Below, piece after piece: positions 25,161 to 36,229 of a stretch of DNA of 64,000 nt. The notes beneath the pieces are model-generated. The model was not told where the DNA came from and made no database searches. It saw only the letters and a list, made by a program, of their open reading frames with translations. This DNA comes from Chrysaora quinquecirrha (taxonomy: Eukaryota > Cnidaria > Scyphozoa > Semaeostomeae > Pelagiidae): assembly GCA_014526335.1 (NCBI GenBank), contig JACTAT010000039.1, positions 4,946,202 through 5,010,201 on the forward strand. Direction: 5' to 3'. Each line of letters opens with the position of its first letter. The stretch's first letter is position 1. The position numbers were made by a program, and so were the translations under genes.

Positions 25161-25405
25161 TATGGTCTTATTTGGGCTTTGGGCCCCTTTGATTGCTGTG
25201 CACCGGACTTCATCTATTATTTAATTAGTTATGTTTTGAAAAATTTCTAGTCACCCATTTATTCAGTTTTCTCGTATCAGAAGTCGAGAAGCCTGTGCGT
25301 GCGTGGCACGCGCACAGACTTTGTTTGGTTACTGCGTAGGAGAGTTGAGCCCACTTCTCCTCCTCAGTTACCAGATCATATGTTCGCGTTCTGGCCCTGA
25401 TTCTA

Positions 25406-25527
25406 ATGAAATTGCAGGGGATCGAAGTTAGTTTTTACAAAGTGTTCCATGCGGAAAGCGTCGAAATTTCTTGTAAAAATGCATGCTATTTCAAAGCATT
25501 GGCACTAGCATTAAAGCAGCCGAGCAG
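25406..25527 (+). CDS. Weak candidate first exon (c)
   Basis: ATG opens a frame starting MKLQGIEVSFYKVF to a GTACAG donor in phase 2. No similarity and poor start context; it may be chance. Confidence 0.12.
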
Positions 25528-25688
25528 GTACAGTTGTAAGGAAATGACTTTCATCTCACGATTCCTTTCGATCAGCGCAAATCAAACCAAACACAATCTA
25601 AGCCCATCTTAGAATTAACATATCTATTGCAACAGTTAATAAATATATGCAAGCAAACTAATTCTTAGTTTTTCTGAAACTGACGCCG

Positions 25689-25953
25689 ATGGCAAATCTT
25701 GTAACAGGTGCAATATTAAGATTTAACGAATGTGTTGATTTAGGCCTATTTAATTTGTATAAAAAATGTCGAAGTAAACCTGAAGATTCCTGTGTAGAAT
25801 CTGAAAGATCCCGGAAGGAGGGTACTTACATTGCCGCCCAAATTGGTTTAATTAATTGCATAAATCAGTTTGGTAAGGACCTCCATAAAGCTTCAACGCA
25901 TAGGATAGCTGATAAACGCGCCAACGCATTGAGTTACGTCACATCTGATACAG
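25689..25953 (+). CDS. Unassigned open frame
   Basis: ATG in GATGGC context opens an 88-codon segment starting MANLVTGAILRFNECV. It contains CVESERSRKEGTYIAAQIG, and a GTATCG donor-like site follows at 25954. Its donor phase (1) does not fit the PDE4-like acceptor. No family recognised; the composition is protein-like, so it may belong to another transcript. Confidence 0.2.
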
Positions 25954-25959
25954 GTATCG

Positions 25960-27110
25960 TACACTCCCACAAGGTTTTTCCAACTGATACAATTTCTTCA
26001 TGAATAATGAACCGGTTCGATCTTTTCTTCGCTATTTAGTGGCTTTAAGCACAGATAATTCAGCCGCATAACCTTATCATATGATTAGCAAGTTGATAAA
26101 TATCAATTACTCTATATGAGAAGTAGTGTTTTCGCGAGCTTCATGTTGCGCTTTGAGAGTACATGTTGTTTGTGAGTCATAGGGTATTATCTGGAACACT
26201 TGGACCAGAAATCCCTTTGTATAGAGCACCATACTTATTGTCAACCATCTTCCAGAAAATTTCGCGCCGACCCAGACCTCTTTCAAAAGGTCTATTATGG
26301 AAAGGGAGCTCAGTGGAATAACTTTGTTTCAAGGGGTTCGCTTTGAGAAATAGTCGGGGAGACTCGCTTTGGGTAAATGAAGGGGGTCAGACACCCTTTG
26401 GACATCAGAACATGGCATTTCGTATATTTTCAAATGCTATATTTTACGGCTTTCGCTACTGCCACAGTAATTCAATTCATTTAAAAACTTGTAAAATCGA
26501 AAACGCGCTGTTGCTGTTGATTTTGTTGTTGTTGTTGGTTTTGTTGTTGCTGAGGGCGAATCCATGAATGACTTTTGTGGCCAGTCGAATCCAGGTATCC
26601 AGAAAAAGTTTAATCAATCAGAAACGTTTCGTCTTTGAAAGTTTGAAAGTAGCTATAAAAATATTTTTTTGAAACGACAAAAGACAATTCTACAGAAGGT
26701 ATGGTGTCGTAGGTATTGGGACCTAAATTCACGACACAAGTTTCTAGTTTACGCTCACCAACTTTTGATTTGTCACTCCAACAGCTTGTCCAGACTAAAG
26801 CCTGGTTTCCATATAATCGTTAGCCCTCGTTGACGATCTTTTACGATCTTACACGAATGATCGTTGAAGATCGCTGAGTTCATGCTGAGTTTGACTTTTG
26901 TGCGACTTTAGCGCTTCGTGTTACTGTTACTGTATTGAAGAGTGAAAAGAATTCTGATTCAGCTTCTGTGCTGGAAATTTCTTCCGTAGGAAACTTTCAA
27001 CCTCAGACAGCGAAAAATTTTCTTTTATTTCCCGTGTTTCATCTAAAATTAAGCATTTCTGTGACAATACTATCGATAAATGGGTTTGGAACATCATTCA
27101 GATAGAATAA
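25960..27110. other. Non-coding, no supported gene
   Basis: A fragment CCATCTTCCAGAAAATTTCG at about 26246 belongs to the family amplified at 53935-54400; a (TTG)n run lies at 26515-26555. Confidence 0.4.
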
Positions 27111-27114
27111 CTAT

Positions 27115-27225
27115 GTTGCCAATATGGGTATTCAAGAAACTTTCAGTACTCAAAATCTGAAAATTTTAAGAAACTTTCAGTATACCGGATCAATTTAGTT
27201 TCTTATAATAAAAAATACGTGTATT
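27115..27225. repeat. Fragment of an AAGAAAC MITE
   Basis: AAGAAACTTTCAGTACTCAAAATCTG and AGTTTCTTATAATAAAAAAT words match part of 36230-36620. Confidence 0.6.
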
Positions 27226-27408
27226 TCCTCTCTTGTTACTTCAAGCCACCTTTGTGTTGATTTAATGAGATTCAAGATGTTTTTAGATTTCTATCCATCT
27301 GCCGAATTCACATTATCATTTTTGTTTTAAATTTCCATTTTTTAATTTGGGCTTGGTCCGTCTTTTCTTTAGTTTCCCGGCATGCAATGTGTAAATTGAA
27401 TAGAAACG

Positions 27409-27692
27409 ATGGTTTTTCTCGCTGTCAACAGGGAGTTATACTTTCCCTGTACATGTATAATTAAAGAGCAACTAATGAGTGTTGTAGTCTTATTTAATGT
27501 ATGTGACGAAATGAGAAACGACGAGGATCTAAGTTCTTTGATGGTTCACGTTAGAGATTCTGAGGACATTCGAAATGAAATGAGTCATTTACCTGTAGTT
27601 AATCTGACACTCTTAAATGCTGTACAAAGGTTGGAGAGTCTTATGGATGGTGAAAACGAACCTGTGTTCAATGAGGAGCTGGATGTCATAGA
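27409..27692 (+). CDS. Candidate alternative first exon of the PDE4-like gene (d)
   Basis: ATG in AACGATGG context opens a 94-codon frame ending FNEELDVI with a GTAAGC donor in phase 2, matching exon 40647. The second half is acidic: NDEDLSSLMVHVRDSEDI and LESLMDGENEPVFNEELD. Internal Met codons at about 27481 and 27512 could also start. Nearest candidate to UCR1, 13 kb away. Similarity to known PDE4 N-termini is not evident. Confidence 0.4.
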
Positions 27693-27784
27693 GTAAGCAG
27701 GTTTTCTACAACAACTTTAATCTCATGAATAAGAAATACCATGTTTACATTACCACTCATTTTTAAGATACTTTGGTCTTTAAC

Positions 27785-28540
27785 TAATACGCTTTTCTTA
27801 TATTTAAAGAAACACTTTATAAGGAGCCTAGATGTAGAAGGCCGAAAAATTTAAAAGACTAATACTACTGAATATAGAGTCGCTAAGGATCTTTTCGATT
27901 TTGAATATTTTTACCACTGCGAAAAATCAAGAATTATGAAGCCAGTTCCATTCATTCGCAGTAAAATGCCACAAAAATTGTATGTTACCTACACGCTTTT
28001 TTTATAAGGAACCTACCTCAAGGCCTAGGTCTTAAAGTTCCTTATTTTTGGACCTCTTTTGAGGCAATTGTAGTTCAAAAAGTCCCTTAATAATTCCTAA
28101 TTTTAACTGCACATACAGTGGTCTTAACAATAAAAGAGAGACACTTGCATGTGAGCAAAGCTCGAGCTTAACGTACAATTTATGTGATTTTCGACTGCAA
28201 ATGAATGGAACCGGCTTTCTAATTCTTGATTATTTGCAGCGATAAAAGCATTCAACATTAATGATTTTCTCTTTAGTAGTATAAGTTCTTTAAACTTTCG
28301 GTCCCTCTACATATAGGTTCCTTATAAAGTGGTTCTTTATTTAAAAAAGCGTGTATGTATCAAATGCTTCTCTGAGTAGTTTCAGCATTGCTAAAATACG
28401 AGTGTCTCTTTATAAAAGTCATGCCACTAAATATGCAGTTAGGATTAAGGTACTAAAGGAAATTTTTAGTACTTCAATTTGATTAAAAGAGGTCAAAAAG
28501 TAAGTAAGCTATACACTCACTTTTTAAGGGAAACTACTCA
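27785..28540 (+). mobile_element. MITE, AAGGAAC subfamily, split by a second copy of itself
   Basis: Left part 27785-27991 and right part 28354-28540 align with 56273-56671 in the same order; 27992-28353 is the intruder. Worn termini. Confidence 0.75.
27992..28353 (-). mobile_element. MITE, AAGGAAC subfamily, inserted in 27785-28540
   Basis: Bounded by CACGCTTTTTTTATAAGGAAC and TTTAAAAAAGCGTG with TA on both sides (27990-27991, 28354-28355). Orientation is opposite to the outer copy. Removing it with one TA restores a 19-base alignment to 56467-56485 without gaps. Confidence 0.85.
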
Positions 28541-28699
28541 TAATTGAAAATCAAGTAACTCTTTTTGAAAGGACTAGGAGAAAAATTAAAACGTTAGATA
28601 AATTATCCGTTTTGATTTTTAATTCAACTTTTTAATTTATCTCTTTTCTTGTGGCTTTCAAATGTTTTTATAAACTCAAAAATTGAAAATTGTACATTA

Positions 28700-28947
28700 A
28701 AGGCCTGGCTAAACTACGAGAAATGTCCCCTCGATGTCTCCCAGTTTAACCACCTCGGAAACTTTGTAGCATGCGACAAAATTTGTAGCGAGAGACACGC
28801 AAATGTTTCTGGTATACAATATAAATATTTCTTTTCTCCGCGACTTGGGGGACACGTTGCTTGCTTGTTACTCGCATGTTTAGCAACCCCTGGAGACACG
28901 CTCGATGCAATGTTGCAGACGATATGTCTCCTAGTTTGGCCATAGCT
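28700..28947. mobile_element. MITE, GGCCTGGCTAAAC / GACATGTCTCCTAG family (copy 1)
   Basis: Termini GGCCTGGCTAAACTACGAG and ATGTCTCCTAGTTTGGCCAT. Interior GAGAGACACGCAAATGTTTC and CGACTTGGGGGACACGTTGC. Further copies at 29054, 49690 and 60005. Confidence 0.75.
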
Positions 28948-29053
28948 AAGTTGGGTATCTTTAAATAGTTTAGTTGCGTAAGTGTATTAAATAAAGTTGC
29001 TAAAATTACCTCACTATAAGATATCAAACAGAAACATAATCGTTGGAACTTAA

Positions 29054-29308
29054 GGCCTGGCTCACAAGGAGCGCGTATATGTCCCCTCTAAGTCTGCAAG
29101 TTTAGCCACCTCGGAAACTTCGTAACGCGCGAAAAAATTTGTAGTGAGAGACTCCCAAATGTTTTTGGAGACAACAGAAACATTTCTTGTCTCGGCGACG
29201 TTGGGGGACATGTTACTCGCTTCTCACTCGCATGTTCAGCCACCCTGGGAGACACCACGTATACAATGTTGCACACGACATGTCTCCTAGTTTTGCCACA
29301 GCTAAACG
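29054..29308. mobile_element. MITE, GGCCTGGCTAAAC family (copy 2)
   Basis: Same layout as 28700-28947 (GAGAGACTCCCAAATGTTTT, GACATGTCTCCTAGTTTTGC). Confidence 0.75.
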
Positions 29309-29427
29309 ATCATGTTATTGTTCTTTTCTTGTTTATTGACTTCGGCCAAATATTCGTAATAGTATCGTAATTTCGAACGCATATATTTCTGTTTTACATC
29401 CTTTAGAAAAATAATTTTTCAATTGAG

Positions 29428-29502
29428 CCTTCAAGTTGCTTAATGTCAAGGTCAGTTCAGCCCTAGTTGCTTATTGAGCGGTTGCTTATTAAAAAAAAAG
29501 TG
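29428..29502. repeat. Truncated AAGCAAC MITE end
   Basis: CAAGTTGCTTAATGTCAAGG ... GAGCGGTTGCTTATT followed by an A run and GTG then TA: reverse of the left end of 24801-25160. Confidence 0.7.
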
Positions 29503-29509
29503 TATGGTA

Positions 29510-30010
29510 GGATGATGTGGCTATTATTGTTGAAAGTCAGCAAATGCCTCTTACAGGAATTGTTAACTCCAAACTCCTCATTTCGCGATAAGATTCAGTT
29601 GAAGAGAGAATGGAAATGAAAAAACTAGTAGATTTCACCTATAAACAATGAAACCTTAATCCTTTGCTACAACAGGTGATATTCACTATCATCGGTCATA
29701 TGTAGACTTGCTTCCCAAGTCCCTAACTTTCGCTCACATTGAATTGAATTTATGTTGTTGTTGTTCGTCTCAGTTAGCGTCCAGCAATTCAATTCAATAG
29801 CGATAACTACGACTCATGTAGTAAGTCTAGGTCATATGTTATTGAGCGCAGCCTCGTATTGATTTCTAAGATTCCAAATCGAGGTCTATTTGAGCTGTCC
29901 TAGCGGAGGTCTTTGTAGCTGCAAAATCAGAAAATTTGTGTATAGTGATTTTGTGGATGAGCTAGAGCGATAACGAGGTTGTACATCAAGTATAGTACAA
30001 AGTATAGGAC
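29510..30010. other. Non-coding, no supported gene
   Basis: TTGTTGTTGTTCGTCTC and ATTCAATTCAAT words occur in both orientations; nothing coding. Confidence 0.3.
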
Positions 30011-30125
30011 AAATGGCTTACCGTAGATGCTCTAATTAACGCCCTGGGCGTCAGTGTATTAAGTGGCGTTTATTGGAGACGGGCGTTAAAAAGAGGCTGG
30101 CCGTTTATTAGAGCATTTACAGTAT
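30010..30125. repeat. GCGTTTATTAGAG-type inverted repeat
   Basis: CTCTAATTAACGCCCTGGGC and GCCGTTTATTAGAGCATTTA form inverted ends; related to 40915-41265. Confidence 0.6.
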
Positions 30126-30239
30126 TATTTCTTTGAAGATTTAGAGTAGCTACCTTTTAAATGTTTTCATTTCAATTTGTTGCTTTCCAAGCCTTATTCA
30201 ATTGATCGGTTCATCCATTAGAATGGGGGCATAATCAAC

Positions 30240-30480
30240 GTAACAATAATCATCATCACCGTCATCATCATCAATATAATCATAGTCATGATCATCATGG
30301 TCATCATCAACATCGCCATCTTCATCAACAACATCATCATCATCATCATCATTATCATCATCATCAAATCATCGTCATTATCAACAAAATCAATATCGCC
30401 ATCATCATCAACAACATTATCATCTTCATTATCATCATCTTCATCATCGTCATAATCCACACCATCTTCATTAGCTTCAC
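30240..30480. repeat. (ATC)n-rich microsatellite
   Basis: Imperfect TCATCATCA and CAACATC repeats over about 240 bp. Confidence 0.9.
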
Positions 30481-30779
30481 CCAAATACACATCTGCGTAA
30501 GTCGCGGCAATTCAATTCAACTGTTCTCATGCACTTCATTGTGATCAATGTACAGTAACACTGGTCGTTACTCCTATTTCAAATCATTGTGAGCGTCAAG
30601 CAGATGTGAGCATTTCTTTATTGTTGCCCTTATTTCTAATGATCGCGTGATGGCTTATTCAAATAAGTTAATGTGAGAAATACAGCATCAAGCAGAGGAA
30701 AACGATTAAGGGTCTTAGTCGTCTTTGCTTGCGTTGCGAATGTGTCTCCATAGCTGCGTTGCTGCCCATTTTGATGCTG

Positions 30780-30845
30780 TGATGATGATGATGAATGATG
30801 ATGATGAAATCGCTGATGATTATGATTGTGATGATGATAACTATA

Positions 30846-30885
<40 letters not shown>

Positions 30886-30890
30886 GGATG

Positions 30891-30982
<92 letters not shown>

Positions 30983-31090
30983 TTGATAATGATGATGATA
31001 ATTATGATTTCAATGATTAGTTGATTATGATCATTATTTTGATTTGATGATGATAGTGTCGTGATGATGATGATAATAATGATGATAATA
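30780..31090. repeat. (GAT)n microsatellite
   Basis: About 300 bp, with an uninterrupted GATGAT core at about 30893-30980. Apparent poly-Met/Asp frames here are repeat artefacts. Confidence 0.95.
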
Positions 31091-31310
31091 ATGATGATAA
31101 TTGACGACGAAAATCAGCCGCTGCTTTTGTTTCTATCGTTTTCTTATGAAAACCATTCCTTTATTATTATTATTATTATGCTAGTGTTGCAGTAGAGGAA
31201 TGCGATGGATTCTGGTTGTATTTTTCAAGTTACTGTTCGAATGGGGGTAAACCTATTTTGGTCAAAGTTCGCTATAGAACTTAGGGGATCAGAATCTCTG
31301 GATGGATAGC

Positions 31311-31494
31311 TGAAGGTGAAGGTGAAGGTGAAATGGTGTTTTAGCGCCATTCGCTAGGATCTCAGTAGTAGGTTGCCTAATCGAGACCTCGAACCTGGTC
31401 GTGGCGCTACCGTGGCTGGGCTCGAACCCTGACCACACTGAGCTTCTGACACCACGAGTCAGCTGGATTACACCACGACGCCACAGCACCTTCT
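31311..31494 (-). mobile_element. tRNA-derived SINE copy
   Basis: Minus-strand copy of 40318-40497: B box GGGTTCGAGCCC at 31418-31429 (reverse), tail of (GAAGGT)n at 31311-31331, and GGCGTCGTGGTGTAATCCAG at the 5' end. Confidence 0.8.
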
Positions 31495-31821
31495 GAACTG
31501 AACAGCAATCGAATATTGGTTGTTCTAGAAACGTTGCTGTTGTTGTGGGAAGGTTGTTGTTTGCTGTTTGAGGTGGAACGAAATTTCGACGAGAATTCGA
31601 AATCCATCAATTGCTCATGTGCCATTGAAGAATAAATTGTTTTATCCCGCAAAATGATCTTTGCTAACTAAATCACTGTCTAGTTCCATGCTTGATTCAA
31701 ATTTCTCAACAAAAAATGCTCTACTTTAAAAATAGGTATCTGTAAACCCTACAGCTTGTCGTGTCGTGTCATGTTGCTGTTGGGTGAAAACAGCGTCGTT
31801 ACCTCGAGGACCAAGATCAAG

Positions 31822-31990
31822 ATGAAATGGTGTAGTTAGCGCAAGTTGCTGGTTGAACCTCAGAAGAAGATGAATTAAACTGGACTCCGACCCTGACTGT
31901 GACGCTGCGATGGTGTGCTCCTGACTTCAATTAACGAGATAGCTGGCGACCACGATGACAAAACACCTTCATGCTGCACCTTCAGTAGAC
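31822..31990 (-). repeat. Diverged SINE-like copy
   Basis: ATGGTGTAGTTAGCGCAAGT ... TGACGCTGCGATGG ... ACACCTTCA echo the same SINE; strongly decayed. Confidence 0.4.
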
Positions 31991-32308
31991 TAGCATCTCC
32001 CTTAAGTAGCCTACCCTTTGTTCCAGACAGAGTATCAGTTGAGTTGAGGGACGAAGCTGGAAGTCGTCGTCATCCGTGTAGCTGCCTGAAACTTTGGCAT
32101 TTTTTATCAAAGAAGGATGTTTGCTTGTTTGCTTTGCTTGCTGTCTGCTCTTTTTGGTCCAGTGAAGTAGTTAGTGCGATACGAGGATGACTTCTTTTAT
32201 TGCATCGTTCACTTTGAGAGAAAGCTGGATTTTCGGACCTTTGTCTGGTCTTAGCGTGAAAGATTACTTGTATTGACCTAGGAGGACATTCTATCGTGTC
32301 TTCGCTTC

Positions 32309-32357
32309 GCTTAATCTTTGAGACAAGCATATGACTACTGGCAGGATCAACCAGATA
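32309..32357 (-). pseudogene. 18S rRNA 5'-end fragment
   Basis: The minus strand reads TATCTGGTTGATCCTGCCAG then TAGTCATATGCTTGTCTC and AAAGATTAAGC, the universal start of eukaryotic 18S rRNA. After about 49 bases it departs from 18S. Confidence 0.85.
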
Positions 32358-32652
32358 ACGACGAGTAGTCGTGCGACGCTGTACAAGACAGCGCCGTTTG
32401 TTTCTCGCAACTAATCAACTCGACTGAGCAAGGTAGCCTACTGGCCTTCCAGTTCGATTGCCCTTTGCTCGCCGTCTTTCTTTGCCACATTTTTTCGATT
32501 CTCCTCGGCCTGATGCACTCACACACGGTCATCAAACACTGCAATTGTATTCACCTCACACAGATCGGTACAGGTTCACAGTGGTTCGCATAGCTTTGAT
32601 GACTAGGTCAAGAGCTATTTGATGCCCTCGGAAGAGCTAGCCTCGTTTTCGG
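32358..32652 (-). other. ITS1-like spacer between 18S fragments
   Basis: 295 bp following the 18S 3' end in the ITS1 position, with GTGAACCTGTACC and a GC-richer composition than its surroundings. It ends directly at the 18S 5' fragment, with no 5.8S or 28S. Confidence 0.5.
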
Positions 32653-32677
32653 TAATGATCCTCTCGCAGGTTCACCC

Positions 32678-32710
<33 letters not shown>

Positions 32711-32790
32711 AATGATCGAACTTGAACGACTTCTTGGCGTTCCACCTCAGCCGTTGCCAGCCGGAGCGGTGCCAATCCGAAGGTCTCGCA
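32653..32790 (-). pseudogene. 18S rRNA 3'-end fragment
   Basis: On the minus strand it ends GTAACAAGGTTTCCGTGGGT, GAACCTGCGAGAGGATCATT. Expected 18S 3' sequence is GTAGGTGAACCTGCGGAAGG, so a few substitutions are present. Similarity runs about 140 bases (helix 44 side: TTTAGAGGAAGTAAAAGTCG), then stops. Confidence 0.88.
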
Positions 32791-33204
32791 AACTCGCTTC
32801 GTTGCTTACCGTTTCATTCCCGGCATTTCAAAGATTATCAGATCAGCAAGCTCCAGTATCTAGGGCGAATCACTCACGAGATAAGCTCTCTTTTCCCTCT
32901 GCACACTGAATGGACCTTGATGATGCATGGCGACGGCTCAGGATTCCAGAAATCGGAGAATGCCAAAGAAACACTGGTCCTCATTGTCCTCAGACAAAGC
33001 AGAGTGAGTGAAGCGATCCGGCTCTCGGGATCGGGCTGTCGATGGTGATCTAGCTTAGCTTTATCAATTTACTCGTTGAGCTGAAGATAGAACAAAGTGG
33101 AGGACACGGATGCTGCTCCAAACAAAGGCCCACGTCTACGGGAATGACGTGACGTGGCAAGGTTCATATCTCTCCTCTGTGGTCGCTTAAATTCCCTTTT
33201 AGTA

Positions 33205-33280
33205 GCGCGAAGGAGTTGCCAAGGCGGTCGGCTCATGATCTGTAGGTTGCGGGTTCGAGTCTCGACGGTACCTCATTCCA
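33205..33280 (+). repeat. tRNA-like (SINE head) sequence
   Basis: A-box-like GCCAAGGCGGTCGG at about 33216 and B box GGTTCGAGTCT at 33252-33262, spaced as in a Leu/Ser-type tRNA. No clean cloverleaf, so a tRNA-derived repeat rather than a tRNA gene. Confidence 0.5.
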
Positions 33281-33289
33281 AAAGCAAAA

Positions 33290-35000
33290 GCCTGCAGTCG
33301 GCATACCTGGTCCCGCCTGGTCCTTCCTTTCGAATTCGAGGCCGGAAAGCAATTGAGTATCCGGCGTATTCGTTCTTCGATATCAGCCATATCAGTCTGT
33401 GGCCAAAAACTGCAAGATCCACTTCAGCTTTATAGCAGCAAAACTTTCGTTGAAGTTTTTCCCTGCCGCTGCCAAGCCAAGGTAACAGCACAGGTCACCT
33501 TTGGGAGGGCTTCTGGATCATGCTGGAGGAAGCAAACCTCTTGGTCCCCTGTGGCAATACTGGACTTCGACTTTCCTGTGCGTAAAATTTTGAAGGAAAT
33601 TCGCGTTGAGGATCTGTTTGTTGTTGGTGGTAAAGCAATGGCCACAGAAAACATGAAATAAAGATTTGATGTTTTGTAAACGAGTAACGGGTATCGCAAG
33701 AAGTTATCCTGATCTTTTGGAGCCTTTCTTATCATGCTAATGAAGTTAAGATACTAGCAGTTGTCATCTAGGCCAAAACGCGATGAAGATCAAATGCCGT
33801 ATTCTGTTTACGAGAAAATCTCACTTTGTCTGATTCTATCTTTTGGCAAGTGAACAGTTTTTGGCTTGAAAGCATCGTATTTGCTTCAATTAACTCTGAA
33901 AATCCTTGTTAGTTTTCGCAAAAGGTCATCTCGATTTCTGGAGTCGTGAAGATACTTCGACGAAGAAGCAGAACCGTGGCGAAAACACCTGTCATACAAT
34001 AAGAAACACGGTTACTATTCGTCTATGAAAAAGAAAACTCTAATAGGCCTGCCATTTGACAGGCTTTCCTGGCATGGGAGCTTGGCACACAAAAAGAAGG
34101 ACTAAAGAGCGGTATGAATTTCATCAAATTAAATTCATAATGCTATCTTCTTCCCCCTTAGTCGTTGACTTTATCGATAAGACTAGACCAGTTTCGACTC
34201 TCCTCGTCAAGATTTCAAGAGGCTTGTGACTTGCGAATATCATTTGCCGAGTCCAGCAAGTTTCTAGTCAGGCAGACCCTTACGAAGTATAGCACTCTCT
34301 TTAGCAGGGAGTTTAATGGTTCCCAATAAATGCAAAAATGTCTTTTTGAAGGTCTGTCATTAAGTCCCAAGGAAAAAGTTACCTTGTTGTTAGAAAAACC
34401 TCACGAGTCTTTGCAATTAATATGACATCATACCTAACGAAGGAAAGCAGTTGGGTTATGTGTTCAGCTTTTTTAGTTTCATAGATTCCGATTGTTGTTT
34501 GTTTGTTTGGGGATACAGGTTTTATAGGCTGTACAAAGAAAGTGGGCACAAGGCCAAAAATATATACCCACAATCTTTTTTCTGGAAAATGTTTTTGATT
34601 GAGTAATAATTTTTTTTGCTACATACAGTAGATGATGAAACAAAATGATAGAATACAGTATAACTAAAATGTTATAGTCTTGTTTGGAAATTTTTATTTG
34701 CCTGGTATAATTTAAAGGTGCCACCCATATCATGATATTCAATCAGTAGAGCATCAATTGCCTTTTGTCATTAACAGGTTGTTAGTATTTCCTCATAGAA
34801 TTCCTTATCAATTCAATGAGCAATTAGTTAATCAATAAGACAATAGAAGAATGGAAATGACTGTCAATTAATTAGATATAAGGAAAGGCAAAGTGTAAAG
34901 AAATAAATTGGAAGAAATTCTTGGTATTTGGGAGCAGATATACATAGAGGGTGTATACTTTGGGCATTCTATAAACGTTTTCCGTAATTATAAAAATTTC
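33290..35000. other. Non-coding, no supported gene
   Basis: AT-rich intronic/intergenic sequence without a recognised repeat boundary or coding segment. Confidence 0.3.
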
Positions 35001-35016
35001 GAAATTTTGAGATAGA

Positions 35017-35405
35017 CACATTTTTTATAAGAAACTGGTTTATAAGAAACCTAGAACTAGACACCCCAAAAGTTAAGAAACTTTTAGAACTAGGAGAAAG
35101 GAGTTAAGAAACTTAAGAAATTTTTGTGTCAGTTTTCAAACATACAGATTTCACATTTGTGGACGTAGTAATCAATTCTCAAGCATTTCCGTGCGATTTC
35201 TCGCACCAGTATGGCTAATTCTTTGTTATACAATAATATAAATAATTTGCTTTCTTTTTCACATTTTTTTATCGTTTTTACTGCAGTTTATTTCCATTAA
35301 ATTTAGAAACTGTTAAGAAACTTTTAGAACTAAAATTGGGCCAAAAAAATTAAGAAACTTTTAGAACTAGAACCCGAGCCAGGTTTCTTATAAAAAGAAA
35401 TGTGT
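35017..35405. mobile_element. MITE, AAGAAAC subfamily variant
   Basis: Ends CACATTTTTTATAAGAAAC and GTTTCTTATAAAAAGAAATG then TGTG. AAGAAACTTTTAGAACTA recurs four times. Confidence 0.7.
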
Positions 35406-35699
35406 GAAATTAAAATAAATAAATTTAAATATTGGTAACTCTATTCTTGGGCTTTTCTATTTAAAATTTAAAATTACATAAAATTACTTAAGTTATTTAA
35501 ATAAAAATTTCCATCTTACCAGCCATTTATGAAAAATGTCTAATTTGCAACTAATTAGCAAAGGGTGACATTTTTTTACATTTTTTTTTTACATTTTAAC
35601 TTATTCAGGCACGGTAGCCCCATCAATCCATTAGGACTACTTTTCAGGGGGCCGTGGCAAGGCTGCAATGGTAAATGGTGCAAGAACAACTATTTTTAA

Positions 35700-35960
35700 T
35701 AAGAAACACTTTACTCTAAGGTGCCAAATAAATGGGGGAGTCCAAATAAATGGGGGGTTGGGAAATTTTTTGAAAATTTAATAAACAGGGGGTCCTAATA
35801 AGGTCCCAGGGGTTGGGGAAATCTAATAAACATAGTTTAATCCTTTCTCAAGTGAAATTTTTTCTTCCAAAATTAATTAAGGGGGGTCCTGATAAGGTTC
35901 GTGGGGTGGGGAAAAAATCAAAATTTATAAATGGGGGGGCACATTTAGTTGGCACCTGAG
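35700..35960. repeat. AATAAATGGGGG / GGTCCTAATAAGG iterated repeat
   Basis: GTGCCAAATAAATGGGGG at the left and GGGGGGGCACATTTAGTTGG at the right form inverted ends. Between them TCCTAATAAGGTCCCAGGGG and variants recur. Confidence 0.6.
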
Positions 35961-36229
35961 AGTATAAGTTATAAGACTTTCAAATGGCCAAAAATTCAAG
36001 AAGCTGCAGTACTTTAAAAATGTTTTGATACAAATTTCACCTCAGTCTGCAAAATATTTTATTCTATTTCCATGTTTTATTTTTTATCCATGTTTTATCT
36101 ACAAAAAAATATTGGAAAACCAGATAAGACAAATTGGAAAGCCACAAGTTAAAATGCAATTAACAAATAAGTTTCAAACATAATTCAGAGTAAAATTGCC
36201 ATGTTGTCAATGTGGATAATGAAGAAACT

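Noticed and set aside
28649..29276. Similar open frames at two places
   Set aside because: They are the GACATGTCTCC MITE read through; stop-free only by composition.
30725..31024. Open frame rich in Met and Asp
   Set aside because: It is the translation of the (GAT)n microsatellite; no protein signal outside the repeat.
33205..33280. Functional tRNA gene
   Set aside because: A and B boxes are present, but paired acceptor and anticodon stems are not convincing; a SINE head is more likely.
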